6,165 nt of DNA from JAFMPW01 sp040830565 (lineage in GTDB: Bacteria; Bacteroidota; Bacteroidia; Flavobacteriales; Flavobacteriaceae). The DNA lies in NCBI GenBank assembly GCA_040830565.1, contig JBFOMC010000110.1, positions 1 to 6,165 of the forward strand, read 5' to 3'. The notes under the pieces are model-generated. The model saw only the letters and a list, made by a program, of their open reading frames with translations, did not search any database and was not told the DNA's origin. This document shows positions 1 to 5,945 of the stretch, in pieces. Each line of letters opens with the position of its first letter. Position 1 is the first letter of the stretch. The position numbers and the translations under genes were made by a program.

Positions 1-161
1 CTCACTTTACTGCCCACATAGGTTAAACTGGCACCGTCATTTCCTACCAAAACGGCCGCAAGATGAGGTACTTTTTCCCCGTTTTCCTTCATTTTCACTA
101 CCTGAGTAGCTATTTCTTCTTTAATTTGGTTCGATACTTTTTTTCCGTCAAGGATGGTCAT
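1..161 (-). CDS. folD: FolD, methylenetetrahydrofolate dehydrogenase/cyclohydrolase (N-terminal 53 codons only)
   Basis: The enzyme interconverts 5,10-methylene-THF, 5,10-methenyl-THF and 10-formyl-THF in the cytoplasm, feeding one-carbon units to purine and formyl-methionine synthesis. Only the first 53 residues are in the window; the gene runs off the left edge. The translation starts MTILDGKKVSNQIKEEI and continues through PHLAAVLVGNDGASLTYV to GSKV, which matches the conserved FolD N-terminus: the LDGK start, the first amphipathic helix, and the LAxxxVGxxxxSxxYV strand and helix, whose Tyr and the following Lys of the YVxxK motif belong to the active site. Here the Lys follows as YVGSK. 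The ATG is the natural family start; no Shine-Dalgarno is seen, as usual in Bacteroidota. It lies 120 bases downstream of ffh on the same strand, so it may be co-transcribed; I found no clear TAnnTTTG box of its own. Identity is judged from recognised motifs only. Confidence 0.93.
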   Translation of the reverse strand, partial: MTILDGKKVSNQIKEEIATQVVKMKENGEKVPHLAAVLVGNDGASLTYVGSKV

Positions 162-190
162 TCAAGTGGTATTTAAGTTTGTAGTGATAA

Positions 191-250
191 GGTAGGTTTC
201 GACTGCCCCTCCGCCGTACGAGACTTCGGAAGGCGCGGCGCTCAACCTGA
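191..250. repeat. REP-like palindromic element with a GC-rich insert, between ffh and folD
   Basis: On the plus strand the outer parts read TTTCGACTG (197-205) and CGCTCAACCTGACATT (239-254). Joined together they give the TTCGACTGCGCTCAACCTGACA type of sequence that I know as a dispersed intergenic palindrome in many bacteria (TTCGAC...GCTCA..CTGACA). Here 33 GC-rich bases (206-238) separate the two halves. Outer arms AGGTT (194-198) and AACCT (244-248) pair; the insert has its own pairings, either CCTCCG (208-213) with CGGAAGG (227-233, one bulged A) or CGCCG (212-216) with CGGCG (236-240). The base composition is clearly richer in GC than the surroundings. It could work as a hairpin in the ffh-folD transcript, but no U-run follows on the minus strand, so it is not a typical terminator. 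Membership in a repeat family is from memory and unverified. Confidence 0.5.
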
Positions 251-281
251 CATTAAATGGGCACCGTCTCTAGCCTCTAAA

Positions 282-1610
282 TCATCTCATATTCTGCATC
301 ATCTGCATCATTTTTTTGCCTCCTCCGCCTTGCATCATCTTCATCATTTTACTCATCTGATCGAACTGCTTTAGCAACTGATTCACTTCTTGTATGCTTC
401 TCCCGCTTCCCTTTGCAATTCGTTTTTTTCTGCTTGCATTTAATTTTGAAGGCGTTGAGCGTTCATCTGGGGTCATGGAGTGGATAATGGCTTCAATATG
501 TTTAAAGGCATCGTCATCTATATCCAGCCCTTTGAGTGCCTTTCCAGCCCCGGGGATCATACCCATCAGGTCTTTCATACTTCCCATTTTCTTAATTTGC
601 TGGATCTGTTTTAGGAAATCATCGAAACCAAACCTGTTTTTGGCAATCTTCTTCTGAATCTTTCTGGCCTCCTCTTCATCAAACTGTTCCTGGGCTCTTT
701 CTACAAGCGAGATAACATCTCCCATTCCAAGAATACGATCTGCCATTCTTGAGGGATGGAACACATCAATGGCATCCATTTTCTCCCCGGTACCGATAAA
801 CTTTATAGGTTTATCCACCACTGATTTTATGGAAATTGCCGCCCCTCCCCGGGTGTCTCCATCCAATTTGGTTAGCACTACCCCATCAAAATTCAGCACA
901 TCGTTAAAGGCCTTTGCCGTGTTCACTGCATCCTGACCGGTCATGGAGTCTACCACAAAGAGCGTTTCCTGAGGATTAACGGCATCTCTAATGTTGGCAA
1001 TCTCTGTCATCATTTGCTCATCTACCGCCAATCTACCAGCTGTATCTATAATGACCACATTATGGCCATTGTTTTTGGCATGTGCCAACCCTGCCTTGGC
1101 TAAGGCTACTGGATCATTGTTCTCTTTGTCAGAGTAAACTTCAACCCCAATTTGATCCCCAACTACATGAAGCTGATCTATGGCCGCAGGTCTGTAGACA
1201 TCACAGGCCACCAACAAGGGATTTTTGGTTTTCTTTTTCTTCAGAAAATTGGCAAGCTTTCCCGAAAAAGTCGTTTTACCAGAACCCTGTAGACCAGACA
1301 TAAGGATCACTGTCGGACTGCCGGAAAGGTTAATTCCTTCACTTTCACCTCCCATGAGTTGGGTGAGTTCGTCCTTAACAATCTTCACCATCAACTGACC
1401 CGGTTGTAGGGTGGTCAGTACATTTTGCCCAAGGGCTTTTTCTTTGACCTTATTGGTAAACTCCTTGGCAATTTTAAAGTTTACATCCGCATCTAATAGT
1501 GCACGTCTTACTTCTTTGGTAGTTTCGGCAACATTGATTTCAGTAATCTGACCATGACCTTTTAGGACATGTAGTGCCTTATCTAACTTTTCACTTAAAT
1601 TATCAAACAT
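282..1610 (-). CDS. ffh: Ffh/SRP54, signal recognition particle GTPase
   Basis: Protein component of the bacterial signal recognition particle. With 4.5S RNA it binds hydrophobic signal sequences emerging from the ribosome and, through paired GTPase action with FtsY, delivers the complex to the SecYEG translocon. All 442 residues are present, a normal length. The N domain helices occupy about 1-95. The G domain shows GLQGSGKTT (106-114, P-loop), DVYRPAA (137-143), DTAGR (189-193), TKLD (247-250) and GTGE (273-276). The M domain follows from about 295 with the RNA-binding helix-turn-helix around SRKKRIAKGSG (393-403) and a methionine-rich tail (MSKMMKMMQGGGG then MMQMMQNM) that forms part of the signal-binding groove. 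The first Met fits the family start (MFDNLSEKLDKAL). No Shine-Dalgarno is present; a Bacteroidota-type promoter lies about 27 bases upstream. folD follows on the same strand. No key residue is missing. Confidence 0.98.
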   Translation of the reverse strand: MFDNLSEKLDKALHVLKGHGQITEINVAETTKEVRRALLDADVNFKIAKEFTNKVKEKALGQNVLTTLQPGQLMVKIVKDELTQLMGGESEGINLSGSPTVILMSGLQGSGKTTFSGKLANFLKKKKTKNPLLVACDVYRPAAIDQLHVVGDQIGVEVYSDKENNDPVALAKAGLAHAKNNGHNVVIIDTAGRLAVDEQMMTEIANIRDAVNPQETLFVVDSMTGQDAVNTAKAFNDVLNFDGVVLTKLDGDTRGGAAISIKSVVDKPIKFIGTGEKMDAIDVFHPSRMADRILGMGDVISLVERAQEQFDEEEARKIQKKIAKNRFGFDDFLKQIQQIKKMGSMKDLMGMIPGAGKALKGLDIDDDAFKHIEAIIHSMTPDERSTPSKLNASRKKRIAKGSGRSIQEVNQLLKQFDQMSKMMKMMQGGGGKKMMQMMQNMR

Positions 1611-1636
1611 CGTCTTGCATTATTTAAGGGGAAGTG

Positions 1637-1667
1637 CAAAGTAACGGATTATGGAAGCTAATGGCAA
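1637..1667 (-). promoter_or_regulatory. Housekeeping-type promoter of ffh
   Basis: Read on the minus strand there is TTG (1667-1665), a 20-base spacer, then TTACTTTG (1644-1637) followed by CAC. This fits the Bacteroidota primary-sigma pattern of a -33 TTG and a -7 TAnnTTTG, with one mismatch in the -7 box (TT for TA). Transcription would start near 1630, giving a leader of roughly 20 bases before the ffh ATG at 1610. Predicted from sequence only. Confidence 0.6.
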
Positions 1668-2029
1668 GTTATTGAGGGATTTGATACCTATGTTTTTCAA
1701 ATCGACAAATTACATATTACACCAACGATCCCCACTATATCCAGTTAAGCAAATTGCTGATTTTCATCTCTTCTGATTACCTAGGGCTAATAATATATGA
1801 TATGGTGCAAGTTTGAAGTGAGGGGTTGGCCTTTTCTTTCCCTTATTCCTTTTTGCTTTCCCAAAAAGGAATACAAAAAGGGGACTTTTTCGCTATGTGT
1901 TTTTTAAATCCAAAGATTTAAAAACCGCTTACATGGCCTAAATTATTTCCAAGGCTTCAATAATTCTTAACGGCCATGTTCACTACACTACGGAAAAAGA
2001 AAACAGAATTCATATGGTAAGTGAAAAAG
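1668..2029. other. Intergenic stretch without a convincing gene, upstream of ffh
   Basis: About 360 AT-rich bases between the ffh promoter and the terminator of the neighbouring lipoprotein gene. I see no credible open reading frame and no tRNA or other familiar RNA gene. The left third (1668-1830) shows nothing special; the right part (1831-1979) holds three consecutive hairpins, listed separately. Confidence 0.7.
1831..1979. repeat. Cluster of three inverted repeats, possible dispersed element or MITE remnant
   Basis: Three hairpins follow one another. (1) TATTCCTTTTTG (1844-1855) pairs perfectly with CAAAAAGGAATA (1862-1873), 12 bp with a 6-base loop, and CCC (1840-1842) can pair with GGG further out. 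(2) TTTTTAAATC (1901-1910) pairs with GATTTAAAAA (1915-1924), 10 bp with loop CAAA. (3) ACATGGCC (1931-1938) pairs with GGCCATGT (1972-1979), enclosing a second stem AATTATT (1941-1947) with AATAATT (1959-1965). Such a run of stems in a gene-free stretch is what a dispersed intergenic repeat or a decayed miniature element looks like. I see no transposase or target duplication, and a repeat family cannot be shown from one copy. Confidence 0.45.
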
Positions 2030-2063
2030 TAAAAGGGTAGTTTCAGTTGAAACTACCCTTTTA
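2030..2063 (-). terminator. Intrinsic terminator of the 585-aa lipoprotein gene
   Basis: A perfect 15-bp stem: TAAAAGGGTAGTTTC (2030-2044) with GAAACTACCCTTTTA (2049-2063), loop of four bases. On the minus strand the stem is followed at once by a T-rich tract (CTTTTTCAC). It starts about 55 bases after the stop codon at 2119. The stem's own A and T ends also give a short U-run on the plus strand, so weak two-way activity is possible, but no plus-strand gene needs it. Confidence 0.88.
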
Positions 2064-2118
2064 GCAAAATTGGGGCAAATAAGGTGTTTTTTAAACCTGT
2101 TCCTTTCAGGTGTGGGGC

Positions 2119-3876
2119 TTACTTTTTCTCGAAAACGAGAATACTATAACTACCGTCATCTCTGTAGTCCTTAAGTTCAATTCTTCCTTCTGAGATTGAC
2201 ACAAACTCGTAATCATCTGTAAGTTCTCCTAAAGGATCTTCATCACCAAGGTTGAGATACACTTTCAGTTTATGCTCACTATTTCTCAATACTCTCCAAA
2301 CGCCATCAAGAATTGGCTGATCGTTAATAGAAACTTCAATTCTATGTTCTGCATGGAAAATAAAGCTATAGTCCGCATACTCGGCTGTGGCATTGGTTTC
2401 TCCATCCTCATATAAAGCAACCATCCATTCACCATCCATCATAGCTGCTCTAATCTCAGTCACATCACCATCATTGCTATTGTCATCACATACACGTTGT
2501 AAGATCAACTCATAATCAGTACCAGGAATCTCAAACTTTAAACGATCATCTCTTAGGTCAGATAAGGGCCATTCAAAACTTACTCCAGGTTCATCACCCA
2601 TAGTGATAGCTAAAACCAATCTTCCCTGAGCATTTTTAGCAACCTCCCATGTTCCCTGAGAAATTACATCTCCTTTAGTAAGTGTTACTACACCTTCAGC
2701 CAAGAAGTTGAACTCAAATCCTAGTAACCTTCTGATCTCAACATCATCTACTTTTACCTTCTTGATGATCCAGCTACATTCTCTTAAGATATCTCTAAGC
2801 GAATCTGGGGGAGAGTTGAAAATATCACAGGTGTTGTGCATGATTATTTTGTTGCCACCTTCCTGATAAAGTTTTATCACATCTTTCTCAAGCTCGTAAA
2901 CAAACCACTCAAGATTGAAATCGACCAATACATCAAACTCTAGCTTAAGCAGCACTTTATGCTCAGCAACTCTTGTACTCCAGGTTCCTGTAAGACTGTT
3001 ACCCATTCTGTCTACAACAGTCACGGCTCCGTCCTCTGTAAAGTTCATTAGGTACTCAAAGTACTGATCTGTCTGATTTACTTCATCTCTCTCCACCTCA
3101 TTGATCAACCAAGGACACTCTACCAAAAGGTTATCTAAACGCTCTTTGGTAAAATCATCGTCATTATGATCGTTATCATCGTCCTCATCACAGGCGTCTT
3201 TAGCCATTTCAATAGCATTAGCCAATTCGGCATTACTATTTACCTGTATTTCTGTACCGTCATACAATTTCAAAGAAACTGGGAAATCAATACTGATCAG
3301 GTCATCATCATCCAATCCTGCAAAGAATCTTCTTAAATCCTTATCACTTTCAACGGTAACAGAACCTGTTTGCTCTTCATTAACGTCAAAGGTGTATAGT
3401 GTAATGGGGTACACAAAATCAATACACTCAATGTCATCATCATCTCCACCTTCAACACAAGCCTCTGCTAACTCGCGAAGATCTTCAATACCGTTGATCA
3501 CCACTTCCGTATAATCACCTAAGGTAACCGTAATAGGAAAGATGATGTCAAGGATGTCTTCATCGTCTTCCAAAGCATCAAAGATCTCTTCAATTAAATG
3601 AAGATCTTCTCTGGAATTCAATGTAATCTCAATACCGTTAACTTCCACAGTATAAGGGAACTTAACATCAAAACAACTAGCGCCGTCTACGATATTATCA
3701 AAAGAACCGTCCTTGGTAGAGGTATATTCAATAAGTTTGGCCGTAGAGGAACTTGCCATAATAGTCTCTTGCTCGTCTGCATCCGGTAAAGGTTCAAACT
3801 CTGACTGACAAGCAGTAAAAGTCAGCGCAAACGCAAGTAGTAACGTATACACTGAATAATTAAAAAACTTTTTCAT
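2119..3876 (-). CDS. Lipoprotein with four FPxT repeats and three lipocalin-like units (585 aa, paralog A)
   Basis: Not a gene I recognise by function. The N-terminus is a lipoprotein signal: MKKFFNYSVY, a hydrophobic stretch, then lipobox FTAC with Cys23; the next residues QSEFE are acidic. Residues 68-229 hold four repeats of about 40 aa, each starting FP[YIV][TS] or YPIT (at 73, 113, 156, 198) and continuing with a strand, an [IV]x[VIL] strand and an xDL/EL helix. An Asp-rich linker follows (226-241). Three lipocalin-like units come next, with landmarks CxW (254/256 and 367/369; unit 3 has only W484), GTW or GVW (297-299, 408-410, 525-527) and a final strand ending in Cys350, Cys463 or the C-terminus. 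Besides Cys23 there are eight cysteines, bracketing these blocks in pairs. The neighbouring 579-aa gene is a paralog. Own promoter and terminator flank it. Possibly a surface or periplasmic binding or envelope-stress protein, but that is a guess. Confidence 0.9.
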   Translation of the reverse strand: MKKFFNYSVYTLLLAFALTFTACQSEFEPLPDADEQETIMASSSTAKLIEYTSTKDGSFDNIVDGASCFDVKFPYTVEVNGIEITLNSREDLHLIEEIFDALEDDEDILDIIFPITVTLGDYTEVVINGIEDLRELAEACVEGGDDDDIECIDFVYPITLYTFDVNEEQTGSVTVESDKDLRRFFAGLDDDDLISIDFPVSLKLYDGTEIQVNSNAELANAIEMAKDACDEDDDNDHNDDDFTKERLDNLLVECPWLINEVERDEVNQTDQYFEYLMNFTEDGAVTVVDRMGNSLTGTWSTRVAEHKVLLKLEFDVLVDFNLEWFVYELEKDVIKLYQEGGNKIIMHNTCDIFNSPPDSLRDILRECSWIIKKVKVDDVEIRRLLGFEFNFLAEGVVTLTKGDVISQGTWEVAKNAQGRLVLAITMGDEPGVSFEWPLSDLRDDRLKFEIPGTDYELILQRVCDDNSNDGDVTEIRAAMMDGEWMVALYEDGETNATAEYADYSFIFHAEHRIEVSINDQPILDGVWRVLRNSEHKLKVYLNLGDEDPLGELTDDYEFVSISEGRIELKDYRDDGSYSILVFEKK

Positions 3877-3909
3877 AACGATTTGGATTTTTTTTGTTCG
3901 TACATCTTT

Positions 3910-3940
3910 AAAACAACCAGCCTTGAAAATACCCTACTCC
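3910..3940 (-). promoter_or_regulatory. Putative ECF-sigma promoter of paralog A
   Basis: On the minus strand GGAGTAGGGTA (3940-3930), 13 bases, then TTGTTTT (3916-3910). The same two blocks with the same 13-base spacing occur before the paralog at 5861-5891, and in both cases the 11-mer ends exactly 53 bases before the ATG. An A-rich tract lies just upstream, like an UP element. No TAnnTTTG box is present. A start near 3903 would leave a leader of about 27 bases. Close to the ATG, AATCCAAATCG (3889-3879) is also shared with the paralog (one base different), perhaps for translation initiation. Recognition by the neighbouring ECF sigma is inference. Confidence 0.65.
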
Positions 3941-3980
3941 GCATTTAACATTTTTTTGATTTTTTTAAAGAAAACCCAAT

Positions 3981-4020
3981 AAAAAAAGGTGTTTCGAGTA
4001 TGTCCTTCTCGAAAAACACC
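3981..4020 (-). terminator. Intrinsic terminator of the 579-aa lipoprotein gene
   Basis: On the plus strand GGTGTTTCGAG (3988-3998) pairs with CTCGAAAAACACC (4008-4020), 11 bp with two bulged A residues and a 9-base loop. On the minus strand the stem is followed by seven T residues (3987-3981). It lies about 67 bases beyond the stop codon at 4088 and ends before the promoter of paralog A, so the two lipoprotein genes should be separate transcription units. Confidence 0.9.
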
Positions 4021-4087
4021 AAGCATTACTGCCCCTTACAGGGTTTAGAAATAAAAAGAGTTCAGCACAGAAAAAGATAAAGCAGGC

Positions 4088-5827
4088 CTAGGGTCTTTGG
4101 AAGATAAGATGGTCATAGTCGGTCCCATCTTCATGGTTAAGCTCTATGCGATCGGCGGTGATTTCAACCACCTTCCAATCATTGCCCAGATAGGTATAAT
4201 TGCTTCCGGGCTCGAAGGACAGAATTAGCTCTAATTCTCCATCGCTGTTTCTGTAAAGCCTCCAGGTACCTATTTCAGCTGTAGTAGATTTAAATACACC
4301 TTCCGACTCAAAATCAAAGGTGTCTGGGAAGCTAATAAAATTAGGATCAGAATTATGAGTAAAGGCACTCACACGCCATTGCCCATCTTCTACAAGCTCT
4401 CTTGCAGCATTAACTTCTGAGTCATATTCGTCATTGTAGCAGTTTTGTTCAAGGGTAAGCTTATAATCTCCTGTTTCGTCTTCAAAAACCAGACGTTCAT
4501 ATCGTAGCTCTTTCAAAGGCCAGGCAAAACTGATAGAAGGTTCATCCCCCTCCATTTCAATGGTCAATACCGCGTTATTTTGTGCGCCCATACTCACTTC
4601 CCAGCTGCCATTGAGGGTCGTAGAACCGCTAGTCATTGTAAGCATATTATCTGATGAGAAGTCGAGGTTATACCCTAAGAATTGATCCAGGTCCAGATCC
4701 TTCTTTGCTTTTTTTACGATCCAATCACATTCTTTAAGGATCTCACTCAATATTTCAGCTTCATTATTGTATCCGTCGCATTCACTTTGAAGTATAATTT
4801 TGTTTTCGGTAGCCGACAGGAGCTTTATTTCACCTTCCTCAAGTTCAAAGACCAGCCATGTACCGTTAAGGTCATCAAGGCCATCAAATTGAAGGCTGAG
4901 CTCCACAATATTATTGGCTATGCTGGTATTCCAGGTACCTGTCAGACTTGTACCCTCTCTATCTGTATAACTGGCTGCACCGCCTTGCTCAAAGGTTATT
5001 CTTGATAAAAAGTAGGTTTCCGAATGATTGGTATCATCTCGCTCAAGCTCTTTTATGAACCAAGGGCAATCTACTAATACGCTATTTAGTCGGTCTTCCG
5101 TAAAATCGTCATCATTGTAATCCGCGTCATCATCTTCGTCACAAGCATTCCTGGCGCTGCTCAAAGCTACAGCCAATTCTGCATTGTTATTGACACTTAG
5201 CTGTGTTCCCTCTTTACGTATTAAATTTAAAGGATAATCAAAACTAATCCGATCGTTCTCATCTAATCCTCCTATGAACATCCAAAGCTCTTCATCTTTA
5301 TTTACAATCACTCTATCGGTTTGTTCGCTACTCACATCAAAGGTGAATATGGTAATAGGATATACAAAATCGATGCATTCAATATCAGGATCATCTCCGC
5401 CCTCAATACACTGCTGTGCTAACTCCGTAAGCTGAGATAGATTTTCAACAACAACTTCTCTAAAATTTGCCCCTATAACCGTAACAGGAAAGTGGATCTC
5501 AAGGGTATCCTCATCTAACTCATAGGTATCAAAACTCACTTCTATCGTATTAAAATCTTCTTTAGAATTGATGATCATTTCCACTCCATTGACATCTACG
5601 GTGTATGGAAATTTTATGGCGATACAGCTGGCTGCATCTACTATATTGTCAAAGGAACCATCATGCGCACTAACATCACTTATTAATTTTGAAAGGGGAG
5701 AAAGGGCGGTTATCGCCTGGTCGTTAGCAGGTTCCGGAGCAGGATCCAATTCCTCCTGGCATGAAGAAAGGACCGTAATCGTCAAAAGTAATACCGGATG
5801 AATAAGATATTTGAGGGAAAACTTCAT
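4088..5827 (-). CDS. Lipoprotein with four FPxT repeats and three lipocalin-like units (579 aa, paralog B)
   Basis: Paralog of the 585-aa gene downstream of it; function unknown. Signal peptide MKFSLKYLIH plus hydrophobic core, lipobox LSSC with Cys23, then acidic QEELD. Repeats begin FPYT (73), FPVT (113), YPIT (156) and YPLN (198), followed by an Asp-rich linker (226-241). Lipocalin-like units show C254xW256, GTW 297-299, W324 and C350; C367xW369, GSW 407-409, W436 and C463; then W484, GTW 520-522 and W551. All nine cysteines have the same residue numbers as in the paralog, and the first 460 residues align with almost no gaps. Over residues 56-100, 30 of 45 are identical by my count; the last unit is much more diverged. 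It is divergent from an ECF sigma gene 118 bases away, so it is the likelier primary target of that sigma. It could conceivably feed back on the sigma, but no cytoplasmic or membrane-spanning anti-sigma part is present. Confidence 0.9.
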   Translation of the reverse strand: MKFSLKYLIHPVLLLTITVLSSCQEELDPAPEPANDQAITALSPLSKLISDVSAHDGSFDNIVDAASCIAIKFPYTVDVNGVEMIINSKEDFNTIEVSFDTYELDEDTLEIHFPVTVIGANFREVVVENLSQLTELAQQCIEGGDDPDIECIDFVYPITIFTFDVSSEQTDRVIVNKDEELWMFIGGLDENDRISFDYPLNLIRKEGTQLSVNNNAELAVALSSARNACDEDDDADYNDDDFTEDRLNSVLVDCPWFIKELERDDTNHSETYFLSRITFEQGGAASYTDREGTSLTGTWNTSIANNIVELSLQFDGLDDLNGTWLVFELEEGEIKLLSATENKIILQSECDGYNNEAEILSEILKECDWIVKKAKKDLDLDQFLGYNLDFSSDNMLTMTSGSTTLNGSWEVSMGAQNNAVLTIEMEGDEPSISFAWPLKELRYERLVFEDETGDYKLTLEQNCYNDEYDSEVNAARELVEDGQWRVSAFTHNSDPNFISFPDTFDFESEGVFKSTTAEIGTWRLYRNSDGELELILSFEPGSNYTYLGNDWKVVEITADRIELNHEDGTDYDHLIFQRP

Positions 5828-5860
5828 TTCGATCTGGATTTCATTCTATACGTTAAGTTA

Positions 5861-5891
5861 AAAACAATTATGAATTCATTTACCCTACTCC
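5861..5891 (-). promoter_or_regulatory. Putative ECF-sigma promoter of paralog B
   Basis: Minus strand: GGAGTAGGGTA (5891-5881), 13 bases, TTGTTTT (5867-5861), then 33 bases to the ATG at 5827. Block sequences and all distances are the same as before paralog A, while the spacer and leader bases between are mostly different, which points to selection on the blocks. The spacer holds the palindrome ATGAATTCAT (5870-5879). CGATCTGGATT (5830-5840, plus strand) near the start codon is also shared with paralog A. The A/T-rich tract upstream overlaps the region of the sigma gene's promoter. Confidence 0.65.
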
Positions 5892-5908
5892 TTTTAAATT
5901 TTTTCAAA

Positions 5909-5916
5909 TATCTTTG
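5909..5916 (+). promoter_or_regulatory. -7 box (TATCTTTG) of the ECF sigma gene
   Basis: TATCTTTG fits the Bacteroidota primary-sigma -7 consensus TAnnTTTG exactly. It lies 29 bases before the ATG at 5946, leaving a leader of roughly 20-25 bases. No TTG is seen about 19 bases upstream, so the -33 part is weak or absent, suggesting low or helped expression. The box is only 17 bases from the divergent GGAGTAGGGTA block. Confidence 0.55.
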
Positions 5917-5945
5917 GGGGAGCCAACCTTTAGAACCTTGCGATT

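Noticed and set aside
191..216. Resemblance to the 3' end of a serine tRNA (T-loop-like TTCGACT followed by CTCCGCC)
   Set aside because: No anticodon arm, D arm or matching acceptor strand lies upstream at 110-190, which is folD coding sequence and its leader.
162..281. Possible SRP RNA or other small RNA next to ffh because of the GC-rich structured GGAAGG segment
   Set aside because: The conserved 4.5S core (GUCAGG-type and AGCAG-type sides around a GGAA tetraloop) is not present on either strand; the flanks fit a dispersed palindrome better.
394..657. Plus-strand open frame inside ffh (also 1082-1303)
   Set aside because: Antisense to an unmistakable ffh; the translations show no domain and reflect the reverse of its codons.
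4682..5005. Plus-strand open frames inside the lipoprotein genes (also 3598-3789 and 5568-5801)
   Set aside because: Antisense to long frames with signal peptides, conserved cysteines and repeats; not preserved between the two paralogs.
2119..5827. Either lipoprotein as a FecR-like anti-sigma factor for the ECF sigma
   Set aside because: Both have a lipoprotein signal at the very N-terminus and no cytoplasmic domain or later membrane span, so they cannot directly hold a cytoplasmic sigma.
5870..5879. Perfect palindrome ATGAATTCAT as a regulator binding site
   Set aside because: Ten bases of AT-rich palindrome can arise by chance, and the paralog's promoter spacer has no counterpart.
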